64,000 bases of DNA from Williamsia sp. 1138 (GTDB taxonomy: Bacteria; Actinomycetota; Actinomycetes; Mycobacteriales; Mycobacteriaceae), in the NCBI RefSeq assembly GCF_002095435.2, contig NZ_MJEJ02000029.1:35514-99513 (forward strand), given 5' to 3'. Positions 34,914-43,477 of the stretch are shown here, one piece after another (positions within the stretch are counted from its first letter, which is position 1; every line of letters begins with the position of its first letter). The notes beneath the pieces are model-generated. The model was not told the DNA's origin, did not search any database, and saw nothing but the letters and a program-made list of their open reading frames with translations. The translations under genes and the position numbers were made by a program.

Positions 34914-35766
34914 TACGGGATTTCCCGGCGCGGACGCCGAGAACGATTTCAGCAGGCAGCGCCGACGTGCTGAACTGGCCCGGCTCTCCGCCTGGCTGAC
35001 CCGGCAGCCCGCCGACGTCAACACCGTGTTGCCCTTCGACGAAGTGGTTGCGGCCCTGGGAAAGACCGGCGAAACCTTCCTCGGTCTCGTGGTCGTGGAC
35101 GTGTCCTCGATCGTCGGCAGCGTCGACCGCACCCGGGACTTCGATCGCTACTTCCGGCCGACATCGGCCCGGATCAGGGAACGCTGGCAGCGGCTGGCCA
35201 CCGCGCAACGGCGCGGCGAATCGGTACCGCCCGTACAGCTGTACCGGATCGGGACGATGCACTTCGTGATCGACGGTCACCACCGGGTGTCCATTGCCAT
35301 CGCCCGTCGGTTCGGCAAGATCGACGCCTACGTCACCGAGATCCACACCCGGATCTCGCCGGAAGGGATCAACGCGCGTTCCGACCTGATCATGAAGGAT
35401 CACCGGCGCCTGTTCGCCTCCCGGGTTCCACTGGAAGGCAAACAGCGAGAGGCGATCTGGTTCGACGATCCTTTCGACTACGCCGAACTCGCCGAGAACG
35501 TCGAAGCCTGGGGTTTCCGGCTCGGCCAGGAGACCGGCACGTTCATGGGTCGGGCGGAGGTGGCGCGCCGCTGGTTCGGGGAGGAGTTCCTGCCGGTCGT
35601 GCGCATGGCGCGGCGAGCGGACATCCTGCCGGAGATCACCAGCGATGCAGAGCTGTACATCTGGCTGGCGTGCGAACGCTACCGGATGGTGCGCAGGCAC
35701 ATCTGGGACGAGGACATCATCGACGAACTCCGGATCCGCTCACGGCGCCGCGGCAAACTTCCCTGA
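34903..35766 (+). CDS. ParB-like nuclease-domain protein, stand-alone
   Basis: A 287-residue protein. The middle carries the ParB/sulfiredoxin-type motif FVIDGHHRVSIAIARRFGKIDAYV (about 119-142), preceded by YFRPTSARIRERWQRL and a short RRRAELARL helix at the N-terminus. The C-terminal half (FDYAELAENVEAWGFRLGQETG..MGRAEVARRWFGEEF..LYIWLACERYRMVRRHIWDED) looks helical. No parA partner or helix-turn-helix is evident, so a chromosome-partition role is unlikely. Start at 34903 overlaps the phosphoesterase by 11 bp, which suggests joint function. Function not assigned. Confidence 0.72.
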   Translation: MARDTGFPGADAENDFSRQRRRAELARLSAWLTRQPADVNTVLPFDEVVAALGKTGETFLGLVVVDVSSIVGSVDRTRDFDRYFRPTSARIRERWQRLATAQRRGESVPPVQLYRIGTMHFVIDGHHRVSIAIARRFGKIDAYVTEIHTRISPEGINARSDLIMKDHRRLFASRVPLEGKQREAIWFDDPFDYAELAENVEAWGFRLGQETGTFMGRAEVARRWFGEEFLPVVRMARRADILPEITSDAELYIWLACERYRMVRRHIWDEDIIDELRIRSRRRGKLP

Positions 35767-35790
35767 ATCGACCACCTCGACCCGGCCGTA

Positions 35791-35827
35791 CCGTCCGTCG
35801 ACCGGGGCCTCACCGGTCAACGGACGG
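35791..35827. terminator. Stem-loop terminator between the ParB-like gene and sugC
   Basis: ccgtccgtcgaccgg (35791-35805) pairs with 35813-35827 over 15 positions with one wobble, around a 7-nt loop. It lies between two convergent genes, so it can serve both. Confidence 0.72.
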
Positions 35828-35839
35828 CAATGGGGTTGC

Positions 35840-37012
35840 TCAGAGACTCAGGTTGGCACCACTCTGCTGATCGAAAACCGAGACCTTCGAGGTGTCATAG
35901 AACAATTCGGCATTCTGGCCCTTGGACACCGTGGACTCCGGCGACAGCCGGGCGATCAATTGTCCGCTGCCCATCGGCTGACCCGCGTCCGCGGCGATGT
36001 CGGCGAGCGCCTGTGCGGACGCATCGCCACCTTCTACCGAGAAGTACGCGTAGTTGTCCGACCCCATCGACTCGAGAACGCTGACCTTCGCCGTGAAGGT
36101 CGCTCCCCTCGACTTCGTCAAGGTCTCGACGAGACTCGCATCTTCGAAATGCTCGGGGCGGATACCGATCAGCACTTCGCCGTTGCTCCGCACCGATTTG
36201 GCGTTGTCGATCACCCGGCCCATGTCGGGTGGCGTGACCTCGCCGAGCGCGGTCTCTATCCCGTTCTGGGTCAAGCGTCCCGGCAGAAAGTTCATCGCAG
36301 GCGATCCGATGAAACCGGCGACGAACAGATTCGACGGCTTGTTGTACAGCTCAGCCGGTGAACCGATCTGCTGCACGAGTCCCGACCGCAGCACCACGAC
36401 CCGGTCGCCGAGCGTCATGGCCTCGGTCTGATCGTGTGTGACGTAGACGGTGGTGGTCCCGAGTCGCTGTTGGAGTTGGGCGATCTCGGTGCGGGTCTGC
36501 ACGCGTAGTTTCGCGTCAAGGTTCGACAGCGGCTCGTCCATCAGGAACGCCTTCGGCGAACGGACGATCGCACGACCCATGGCGACACGCTGCCGCTGGC
36601 CACCCGACAGGTTCGCCGGCTTGCGATCGAGGTATTGCCCCAGATCGAGGATCCTGGCGGCCTCGTCGACCTTGGACGTGATCTCCTGCTTCGACATCTT
36701 CGCAAGGGTCAGCGGGAACGCGATGTTGTCGCGCACCGTCATGTGGGGATACAGCGCATACGACTGGAACACCATCGCGATGTCACGGTCCTTCGGCGCC
36801 TTCTCGTTCACCCGCTCCCCTGCGATACGCAGTTCGCCCGAAGAGATGTCCTCCAGGCCCGCGATCATGTTGAGAGTCGTGGACTTTCCGCATCCGGAGG
36901 GACCGACCAGGATGATGAACTCACCGTCGGCGATGGTGATGTCCACGTCGCTGACGGCCAGCGAACCGTCAGGGTACTTCTTGGTCACCTGGTCCAGAAC
37001 GATCTCGGCCAT
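35840..37012 (-). CDS. sugC: Trehalose importer ATPase
   Basis: A 390-residue ATPase of the UgpC/MsmK class: Walker A GPSGCGKST (37-45), signature LSGGQRQR (about 135), Walker B AFLMDEPLSNLDA, H-loop THDQTEAMTLGDR, and a C-terminal TOBE regulatory domain (about 240-390). It powers import through SugA/SugB with the lipoprotein LpqY. In mycobacteria this system recycles trehalose released from mycolate transfer. Last gene of lpqY-sugA-sugB-sugC, 3 bp after sugB. Followed by a stem-loop terminator. Confidence 0.93.
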   Translation of the reverse strand: MAEIVLDQVTKKYPDGSLAVSDVDITIADGEFIILVGPSGCGKSTTLNMIAGLEDISSGELRIAGERVNEKAPKDRDIAMVFQSYALYPHMTVRDNIAFPLTLAKMSKQEITSKVDEAARILDLGQYLDRKPANLSGGQRQRVAMGRAIVRSPKAFLMDEPLSNLDAKLRVQTRTEIAQLQQRLGTTTVYVTHDQTEAMTLGDRVVVLRSGLVQQIGSPAELYNKPSNLFVAGFIGSPAMNFLPGRLTQNGIETALGEVTPPDMGRVIDNAKSVRSNGEVLIGIRPEHFEDASLVETLTKSRGATFTAKVSVLESMGSDNYAYFSVEGGDASAQALADIAADAGQPMGSGQLIARLSPESTVSKGQNAELFYDTSKVSVFDQQSGANLSL

Positions 37013-37015
37013 TGG

Positions 37016-37846
37016 TTATCCCTTCACAGCGCCGGAGGTCAGACCGGCAACGATTCGACGTTGGAACAGCAGGACAAAGATGATGATCGGGATCGTGATG
37101 ACCACGGCTGCCGCCGCGATCGAACCCGTTGGTTCCTCGAATTGGCTACTGCCGGTGAAGTTCGCGATCGCCACCGGCGCGGTGATCGATCTCTCGGTCG
37201 ACGTCAGCGAGATCGCCAGCAGCAGATCGTTCCACGCGAAGATGAAGACGAGGATCGCCGCGGTGACGATACCCGGGGCAGCCAGGGGTGCGATGACCTT
37301 GCGGAAGGCCTGCGCCGGCGTGGCCCCGTCCATCTTCGCGGCCTTCTCCAGCTCCCAGGGGATCTCCCGGAAGAACGCCGACAGCGTGTAGATCGCGAGC
37401 GGCAGGGCGAACGTGATGTACGGCAGGATCAAACCCGCCCACGTGTCGAACAGGCCCAGCCGTCGTTCGATGTTGAACAGTGGGGTCACCAGCGAGATCT
37501 GCGGGAACATCGCAATCAGCAGTGCGGCGCCCACCAGGGCTTTCTTGCCCGGGAAGTCAAGGCGAGCAATGGCATAGGCCGCCATCGTGCCGAGAGCGAC
37601 CGCGATCACGGTGGTGATCAACCCGATACCGATCGAGTTGCGCAGAGCGGAGGTGAACGCACTGGTCTCGAAGATGCTGGAGTAGTTGTCCAGAGTCCAT
37701 TCCTTCGGAATGAAGCTACCGTCCTTCACACTGCCGGGCGGCTTGAACGACAAGCTGACAATCCACACCACCGGGATCAATGCGTAGAGCAGGACCAGCA
37801 GGTTGACGACCGACCAGCTGATGCGTTTTCCCATCAAGGTATTCAT
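37016..37846 (-). CDS. sugB: Trehalose importer permease
   Basis: A 276-residue, six-helix inner-membrane permease (MalG type). The cytosolic EAA loop [26 protein letters not shown] contacts SugC. Pairs with SugA. It lies 8 bp after sugA and 3 bp before sugC. Substrate by homology and operon layout is trehalose. Confidence 0.92.
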   Translation of the reverse strand: MNTLMGKRISWSVVNLLVLLYALIPVVWIVSLSFKPPGSVKDGSFIPKEWTLDNYSSIFETSAFTSALRNSIGIGLITTVIAVALGTMAAYAIARLDFPGKKALVGAALLIAMFPQISLVTPLFNIERRLGLFDTWAGLILPYITFALPLAIYTLSAFFREIPWELEKAAKMDGATPAQAFRKVIAPLAAPGIVTAAILVFIFAWNDLLLAISLTSTERSITAPVAIANFTGSSQFEEPTGSIAAAAVVITIPIIIFVLLFQRRIVAGLTSGAVKG

Positions 37847-37854
37847 CGGTACGG

Positions 37855-38787
37855 TTACCGCCCCTCGTTGTCAGAGCCGGGTGCCGAGGCCCCGAACAAC
37901 TTGATGAAGATGAACGCGATGATCGCGACACACACGAAGATGAGCACGCTGATCGCGGATCCAACGCCCAGGTTGAAAGCCTTGAACAGGTTGTCGTAGC
38001 CCAGCATCGACACTGAGTAGGTGTTGTTGCTGCCTCGGGTCAGGATGTAGATGTTGTCGAACACCCGGAAGGCGTCGAGGGTGCGGAACAGCAGCGCCAC
38101 CAGGATCGCGGGCTTCATGAGCGGCAGTATGATCCGCCACAGGCGAGTCCAGGCACCCGCGCCATCCATCTGCGCAGCCTTGAGAAGGTCATCGGGCACC
38201 AGCGCCAGGCCGGCGAGGAGCAGCAGCGCCATGAACGGCGTCGTCTTCCAGACCTCCGCCAGGATGATGATCGCCAGCGACGGCCACTGCTCGGTGAGCG
38301 GCGCGCTACCGTCCGGGAGCAGGTTCGCGAGGTAACCGGTGCCGGGAGTCCAGGCGTAGTACCAGGAGAACGCTGCGACCACCGTGACGATGCCGTACGG
38401 GATCAGGACCACCGTGCGGATCGCGCCCTTGGCGAACAGGGTTCGGTGCATCACCAGGGCGATGGCCATACCCAGCACCAGCTCGATGATCACCGACACC
38501 ACCGTGATGAACAGCGTCACGCTCAATGCCGTCCACCAGTAGCTGTCGGTCAGAACGGTGCCGTAGTTGCTGAACCAGATGAACTCGTTCTCGCCGGGGG
38601 CAGACAGGCTCGCCTTCTGCAAGCTCAGCCAGAACGCGTACACGATCGGGTAGCCGGTGACGAGGATCATCATGATCACCGCCGGGGTGATCAACCACAA
38701 CCCCAACCGACGCTCAGCCCGTTTGCCCTCGCTGAGCTGTGCCTTCTTCTTGCTCGGCGCAGCTTCCTTGTCCAGCGTTGCGGTCAT
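37855..38787 (-). CDS. sugA: Trehalose importer permease
   Basis: A 310-residue permease (MalF type): Lys/Glu-rich cytosolic N-terminus (1-26), six helices, and EAA loop [26 protein letters not shown]. Start ATG at 38787 overlaps the lpqY stop by 4 bp, so translation is coupled; the in-frame extension to 38862 is antisense-like and rejected. Forms the channel with SugB. Confidence 0.92.
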   Translation of the reverse strand: MTATLDKEAAPSKKKAQLSEGKRAERRLGLWLITPAVIMMILVTGYPIVYAFWLSLQKASLSAPGENEFIWFSNYGTVLTDSYWWTALSVTLFITVVSVIIELVLGMAIALVMHRTLFAKGAIRTVVLIPYGIVTVVAAFSWYYAWTPGTGYLANLLPDGSAPLTEQWPSLAIIILAEVWKTTPFMALLLLAGLALVPDDLLKAAQMDGAGAWTRLWRIILPLMKPAILVALLFRTLDAFRVFDNIYILTRGSNNTYSVSMLGYDNLFKAFNLGVGSAISVLIFVCVAIIAFIFIKLFGASAPGSDNEGR

Positions 38788-40268
38788 GGGATCAGTCCCT
38801 CCCCTTCGATGGCCTTGGTGACCTGCTCCGCGAGAATGTCGACCATCTGCTCCGGATCCCACGATCCGACCGGACTGAGCTTCGCGGTGATCAGGGTCGA
38901 GATTGCCTGATAGTCAGGAGAAGCCGGTCGCAATGCCGCCGAACCTGTCTCGAGCTGCGCCTTGATCGCGTCACCCATCGGGTATGCGTCCTGGAACTCG
39001 GGGTCGTCGTAGATCGACGCGATCGTCGGGGGCGTGCCACCACTGATCGAGTAGAGCTTCTGCGATTGCTCGTTGGTCAAGCACGCCGCGGCCTTGAAGG
39101 CGAGATCCTTCTGTTGCGAGGTATCGGCAACCGCGATGTTCACGCCGCCGAGCGTGACCTTCGACTGTTCGTCCGGGAGCACACCCGGATAGCGGGAGAA
39201 GTCGAACGCGGTCTGTACCGCGGCGTTGACCGGCGCCAACTCGGCGTCGGCGGGTGGGTTGTCGGGATCGGCGAACAGCGGACCGAACTCTGCCTTGACA
39301 TCCGAGAGGAACGCGACGTCGCCGGCTGCGGCATTCGATCGCATGGACGGGAACACGAACGGCCAGTTGACCTCGAACGTTGCCTGCCCACTTTCCATCC
39401 CGAGCCGAGCCGAGGACTCATCGCTGTTGGTGATCGAGGGATCGGCACCCGGGGCGGTCGCGACGGCCTTGAGCGTCTGCAGCGCCTTCAGCGTGGCGGC
39501 ACGATGCTCGGGGGTGTCGTTCAGTGTCTGCTTGTTCGGGTCGTCCGGGTCGAGTACCTGGCCGCCGGCGCTCGCGAGAACGGAGTTGAACCACACCATG
39601 AGGCCCTCGTATTGCTTGCCTTGCACCATGATGTAGCTCGGTCCACCGGCCTTGCGGATCTCCTCGTTCTCCGCCAGCATCTGGTCCCACGTCGCCGGCG
39701 GGGTCGGCCGGTTCAGGTACTGCTCGATGACATCCTTGCGGTACCAGAGCAGCTGGGTGTTGGTCCAGGTCGGAATCGCGTAGAGACGTTTTTCGTTGTC
39801 ATCGTTGGTTTTCCAGAGAGCCGTCTCGTAAGGTCCCCCGAGGGTCGTCGCCTTGATCTCCGCGGCCATCTCGTCGGGCACCGGTTCGATCCAGCCGGCG
39901 TCGGCGAACTCTGCCGTCCACACGACGTCCATGCCCATCAGATCGAGGCCCTTGTCGTTGCCCGCCAGTCGACGCGCCAACTGCAGGCGCTGATCGTCCG
40001 CAGCCTTCGGCAACGCAAACGTCTTGATCTCGTACTCGCCGTTGGACTCCGCGGTACAGGTGTTGCCGGCTTCCTCGATGAACGACGCGCCGTCCGCGGG
40101 CGCATAGACGTTGATCGTCCCAGTCGTGTAACCGGAGCTGCACGCACTGAGCACCGGAAGTGTCACAGCAACTGCCGCACAAGACAATCCGAGCTTTTTC
40201 AAACCGCCGTACTTCTTGGGTCCTGCTGATCGACCGTCATTCCCGGCCGAATCATCTTTGCACCGCAC
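38784..40268 (-). CDS. lpqY: Trehalose-binding lipoprotein
   Basis: A 494-residue solute-binding lipoprotein of the family-1 sugar-binding fold, delivering trehalose to SugABC from the outer face of the membrane. Lipobox LPVLSAC with the lipidated Cys at 43; motifs include WTNTQLLWYRKDVIEQ and GLMVWFNSVLASAGG. GTG at 40268 is preceded by GAGGAGG; a TTG at 40202 (LKKLGLS) would give a more usual signal peptide length, so the start is not certain. First gene of the operon; a palindrome at 40332-40341 lies upstream. Confidence 0.92.
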   Translation of the reverse strand: MRCKDDSAGNDGRSAGPKKYGGLKKLGLSCAAVAVTLPVLSACSSGYTTGTINVYAPADGASFIEEAGNTCTAESNGEYEIKTFALPKAADDQRLQLARRLAGNDKGLDLMGMDVVWTAEFADAGWIEPVPDEMAAEIKATTLGGPYETALWKTNDDNEKRLYAIPTWTNTQLLWYRKDVIEQYLNRPTPPATWDQMLAENEEIRKAGGPSYIMVQGKQYEGLMVWFNSVLASAGGQVLDPDDPNKQTLNDTPEHRAATLKALQTLKAVATAPGADPSITNSDESSARLGMESGQATFEVNWPFVFPSMRSNAAAGDVAFLSDVKAEFGPLFADPDNPPADAELAPVNAAVQTAFDFSRYPGVLPDEQSKVTLGGVNIAVADTSQQKDLAFKAAACLTNEQSQKLYSISGGTPPTIASIYDDPEFQDAYPMGDAIKAQLETGSAALRPASPDYQAISTLITAKLSPVGSWDPEQMVDILAEQVTKAIEGEGLIP

Positions 40269-40331
40269 GCAGCCTCCTCGATGAGTCCGAAAGGTGCGCC
40301 GATCGCTACGGACGCACCCCTCCATGCCTGC

Positions 40332-40341
40332 AAGTTAACTT
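40332..40341. promoter_or_regulatory. Short palindrome near the lpqY promoter
   Basis: aagttaactt is a perfect 10-bp palindrome about 64 bp upstream of the lpqY start. On the minus strand it overlaps TATAAG, a possible -10 hexamer. It may be an operator for a sugar-responsive regulator. The remainder of 40269-40500 shows only short GC hairpins near 40455-40500, just after the stress-protein gene. Confidence 0.4.
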
Positions 40342-40500
40342 ATAGGCGTCTGAGAGTGACGCGCAACACAATCGGCATGATCGTGCCAACCTGACATCAA
40401 ATCGTTCCCCCCGGTCACGGACCGGTCTCATCGGAACGAGGCCCGTACGCTGCATCTTCGCCGGCCCGGGACCGGGCAGCGCACACCCCCGCCGGCGGTA

Positions 40501-40986
40501 TTAGGGAGTGAGACGGCTGAGCATGTCCCGGGCGCGTTCGGCGCTCTTGGGGTCGCAGAGAACGTCGTAACGACCGGCGACCAGCTGCATGGTCGAGGAG
40601 AAATCACGCTGACCGCGCGTCGCGGCATACGGGATGGAGGTCGACACGACGCCGAACACGATGCCGCCGACCAGACCAAACAGCAACGGCACCAAAGGAT
40701 TCGTGTCGACGACGATTCCGACGAGCAGCCCGAAGAAGAGGCCGAGCCAAGCACCGGACACGATGCCACCGCCGATCACCTTCCCCCAGGTCAGACGGCC
40801 CAGGACGCGTTCGACCTGCATCAGGTCGACTCCCACGATGGTCACGTCCTGGACGGGGAAGTTCTCGTCGGACAAGAAATCCACCGCGCGTTGCGCTTCG
40901 GCGTAGGTCGTGTACGAGCCGATCGGCCACCCCTTGGGTGGGGTCGGCAGTCCGGGGCGTGGCGTCGGGCGTATCGGGTTGCTCAT
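40501..40986 (-). CDS. General stress protein 17M-like membrane protein
   Basis: A 161-residue protein: a Pro-rich start (IRPTPRPGLPTPPKGWPIGSYTTYAEAQRAVDFLSDENFPVQDVTIVGVDL), then a Gly-rich hydrophobic pair (VIGGGIVSGAWLGLFFGLLVGIVV, LLFGLVGGIVFGVV), then a ferredoxin-like end (YDVLCDPKSAERARDML). This is the layout of the general stress protein 17M/YflT group and of M. tuberculosis Rv1234 (from memory). ATG at 40986 follows AGGAGGAG. It lies upstream of lpqY on the same strand with a 232-bp gap and is divergent from the MgtE-like gene. Confidence 0.85.
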   Translation of the reverse strand: MSNPIRPTPRPGLPTPPKGWPIGSYTTYAEAQRAVDFLSDENFPVQDVTIVGVDLMQVERVLGRLTWGKVIGGGIVSGAWLGLFFGLLVGIVVDTNPLVPLLFGLVGGIVFGVVSTSIPYAATRGQRDFSSTMQLVAGRYDVLCDPKSAERARDMLSRLTP

Positions 40987-41382
40987 GGTCTTCGCTCCTC
41001 CTGATGATGCCGGGTCGGCCTGAATCCGCCATCTGCAATTGTCTGCGACGATCAGGCCCTACATGGAGATCATCTCAGAATCGCGATCGGGGCTGCCATC
41101 GTCGCGAGGCCCATCACCACCGGCCACCCGCGATCACAGCGTGTGCCGCGGGACTGCAGCGGTCACGGTGCATCCAGGCGAGAGAGGCCACCGCGCAGAG
41201 TGATACACGCCTGTGTCTGTCAAATACAGTTCGGTCCAGTGCGTTTCACACAGAGCAACTCAGGGGTGCATCCTCCCCCGACACCCGGAATTCACCCGGG
41301 GTGGCACCGCTGACAGGCGGCGGCAGTTGAGAACCGTCACCGCAAAAGACGCGCTCGGACGCGCCCCACTACCCTTACCCCC
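40987..41382. other. Intergenic region with divergent promoters, no gene seen
   Basis: 396 bp between two divergent genes. I see no convincing reading frame. It holds AGGAGGAG for the stress-protein gene at its left end and TACCCT (41370-41375), 7 nt before the MgtE-like ATG, at its right end. An imperfect inverted repeat cccgg-N7-ccggg lies near 41284-41300. No riboswitch fold was recognised. Confidence 0.6.
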
Positions 41383-42675
41383 ATGGCAGCGGTGAGCAAG
41401 GCATTCGTGGCCAGGCTTGCCGGTCTGGCCGTCATCGGACCCGACGGCGAATCGATCGGGCGGGTGAGAGACGTGGTGGTCTCCATCCGGTTCGGCACAG
41501 GCCAGCCGAGAGTCCTCGGGCTGGCTGTCGAACTGACGACCCGTCGACGGATCTTCGTCCCGATGTTGCGGGTGACCGCCATCGAGCCGAACTCGGTCAC
41601 CCTGAGCACCGGAACCGTGAGTCTGCGACGACTGATCCTGCGTCCGGGAGAGGCCCTCGTTCTCGGACAGATCGTGGAGTCGCGCGTGCGTGTCGACGAC
41701 CCGGACCTCGAACACCTCGCCGACGAGGACCTGGCCGTGGTCGACGTCGCCATCGAACGGCGACGCACCCGCGACTGGGTGATCTCACGCGTCGCCGTCC
41801 GGGGAGCACGTACCCGTCTCGGTCGACGCGGGGAAACCCATGTGGTCGAGTGGAACCACGTCCTCGGGCTGACGCAGAGCGCCCTGGCCCTGCCCGGTCA
41901 GGGGGTGGCCCAGATCTTGTCGCAGTTCGACGGCATGCGGGCTGCCGACGTGGCACACGCGCTGCGTGAACTGCCATCGAAGCGGCGCCAGGAGATCGCC
42001 TCGGCGCTCGACGACGAACGGCTCGCCGACGTCGTTCAGGAGCTCCCGACCGACGATCAGACCGACCTACTCGGCCATATGGCCGTCGAGCGGGCCGCCG
42101 ACGTCCTCGAGGCGATGGACCCGGACGATGCGGCCGACCTTCTCGGTGAGCTACCCGGCGCGGAGGCAGAGGCACTACTGCAGCTGATGGATCCTCAGGA
42201 GTCCGAGCCGGTCCGCCGGCTGATGCTGCACTCCCCGGACACCGCCGGTGGTCTGATGACCACCGAACCACTGGTCGTCACGCCGTCGACCACGATCGCC
42301 GAGGCCCTCGCGCGCGCCCGGAACCCCGACCTGACGCCGGCGTCCGCATCGCTGACGTTCGTCGTGCGGCCGCCGACCGCCACCCCGACCGGCAAGTACC
42401 TCGGTTGCGTCCACATCCAGGCGCTCCTGCGGGAACCACCCGCCAACCTCGTCGGCGGGATCATCGACGATCGGCTTCCCAACCTCGGGCCGAACGACTC
42501 CCTGGAGAAGGTCACCCGTTACTTCGCCACCTACAACCTCGTCTGCGGACCCGTCATCGACGATGACGGACACCTGATCGGCGCGGTGACGGTCGACGAC
42601 CTTCTCGATCACCTGCTGCCCGAGGATTGGCGCGAGACCGAAGGCGACGACGATCTTGCCGAAGGGTTGCGCTGA
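41383..42675 (+). CDS. MgtE-N/CBS domain protein without membrane domain
   Basis: A 430-residue soluble protein. N-terminal PRC-barrel-like part (about 8-110: GLAVIGPDGESIGRVRDVVVSI), then the MgtE intracellular helical superhelix (about 170-275: LRELPSKRRQEIASALDDERLADVVQELPTDDQTDLLGHM), then a CBS pair (about 285-415) with TAGGLMTTEPLVVTPSTTIAEAL and GAVTVDDLLDHLLPEDW. MgtE channels carry five membrane helices after this; they are absent. So it is likely a Mg2+ or nucleotide sensor and not itself a transporter. M. tuberculosis Rv1232c matches (from memory). TACCCT 7 nt upstream suggests a leaderless ATG. One-base overlap with the DUF1003 gene. Confidence 0.88.
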   Translation: MAAVSKAFVARLAGLAVIGPDGESIGRVRDVVVSIRFGTGQPRVLGLAVELTTRRRIFVPMLRVTAIEPNSVTLSTGTVSLRRLILRPGEALVLGQIVESRVRVDDPDLEHLADEDLAVVDVAIERRRTRDWVISRVAVRGARTRLGRRGETHVVEWNHVLGLTQSALALPGQGVAQILSQFDGMRAADVAHALRELPSKRRQEIASALDDERLADVVQELPTDDQTDLLGHMAVERAADVLEAMDPDDAADLLGELPGAEAEALLQLMDPQESEPVRRLMLHSPDTAGGLMTTEPLVVTPSTTIAEALARARNPDLTPASASLTFVVRPPTATPTGKYLGCVHIQALLREPPANLVGGIIDDRLPNLGPNDSLEKVTRYFATYNLVCGPVIDDDGHLIGAVTVDDLLDHLLPEDWRETEGDDDLAEGLR

Positions 42676-43319
42676 TGAGCCCCAGCGACCGCGACAACCG
42701 GTCGACCCCCAGGACAGAGCGGCAGAATGCCCGTTCCGTCCGGCGGCTCGACACACCCGGCCAGAACCGGCGCTGGAAACTGAATCTCGACTCCGACGTC
42801 GTCGGGGTCTACAGCGAGCGCGTCGCACGGTTCCTCGGCACGGGCCGGTATCTCGCCATCCAGACGATCATCGTCATCATCTGGATCTTCCTCAATCTCG
42901 TGGTCATCAGCCTCCGATGGGATCCATACCCGTTCATCCTGCTGAACCTCGCCTTTTCGACGCAGGCCGCCTATGCGGCGCCGCTGATCCTGCTGGCCCA
43001 GAATCGCCAGGAGAACCGCGACAAGGTCTCGCTCGAAGAGGACCGGATGCGCGCCGAACAGACGAAGGCCGATACCGAGTTCCTGGCCCGCGAACTCGCG
43101 GCCGTGCGGCTCGCGGTCGGTGACACCGTGACCCGCGACTATCTACGACGCGAGCTGGACGACCTCCTCACAGAACTCTCCGATCGGCTGCTGGGCGACC
43201 AAGCGAAGCGAGAAGAGCAGGCGAAACGAGAAGAGCAGGCCAAACGAGAAGAGCAGGCCAGGCGAGACGACCACGAGCGCGAGGAGCGCACGCGGTCCGG
43301 CGGCGTGCTCGACGACTGA
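42675..43319 (+). CDS. DUF1003 membrane protein with repeated charged tail
   Basis: A 214-residue protein: polar N-terminus, RVARFLGTGRYLAIQTIIVIIWIFLNLVV and YPFILLNLAFSTQAAYAAPLILLAQNRQENRDK, two membrane helices typical of DUF1003, then a long charged helix (coiled coil likely) ending in three AKREEQ units encoded by an 18-bp tandem repeat. ATG overlaps the previous stop (TGATG), so it is coupled to the MgtE-like protein and may be its membrane partner. Matches M. tuberculosis Rv1231c (from memory). Function unknown. Confidence 0.85.
   Translation: MSPSDRDNRSTPRTERQNARSVRRLDTPGQNRRWKLNLDSDVVGVYSERVARFLGTGRYLAIQTIIVIIWIFLNLVVISLRWDPYPFILLNLAFSTQAAYAAPLILLAQNRQENRDKVSLEEDRMRAEQTKADTEFLARELAAVRLAVGDTVTRDYLRRELDDLLTELSDRLLGDQAKREEQAKREEQAKREEQARRDDHEREERTRSGGVLDD
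43203..43256 (+). repeat. 18-bp tandem repeat, three copies, inside the DUF1003 gene
   Basis: Three consecutive 18-bp units (43203-43220, 43221-43238, 43239-43256), differing at only a few bases, encode AKREEQ three times, followed by a degenerate fourth (ARRDDH). The copy number may vary between strains. Confidence 0.85.
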
Positions 43320-43477
43320 TCGTCCGCATTTTTTCGGCGCACGAACCGGTCGGCCGGCCGCAGCCCACTGCGACAAACATCGGTTTGCCCGCGCACGCAA
43401 TCAGCAAATATGTATCGTGGGTCACATTCGCCGTGGGACATGGCGGGCCGGGGAGATCAACACAGGAGTTGCGGGAC

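Noticed and set aside
34903-35766. ParB-like gene as a plasmid or phage partition gene
   Set aside because: No ParA, replication or integration genes or att-like repeats are nearby; the context is chromosomal.
40987-41382. Possible Mg2+ riboswitch before the MgtE-like gene
   Set aside because: No M-box-like fold was recognised and the TACCCT hexamer 7 nt before the ATG implies no leader.
43203-43256. Short repeats as a CRISPR-like array
   Set aside because: Units are contiguous, in frame and without spacers; they encode a repeated hexapeptide.
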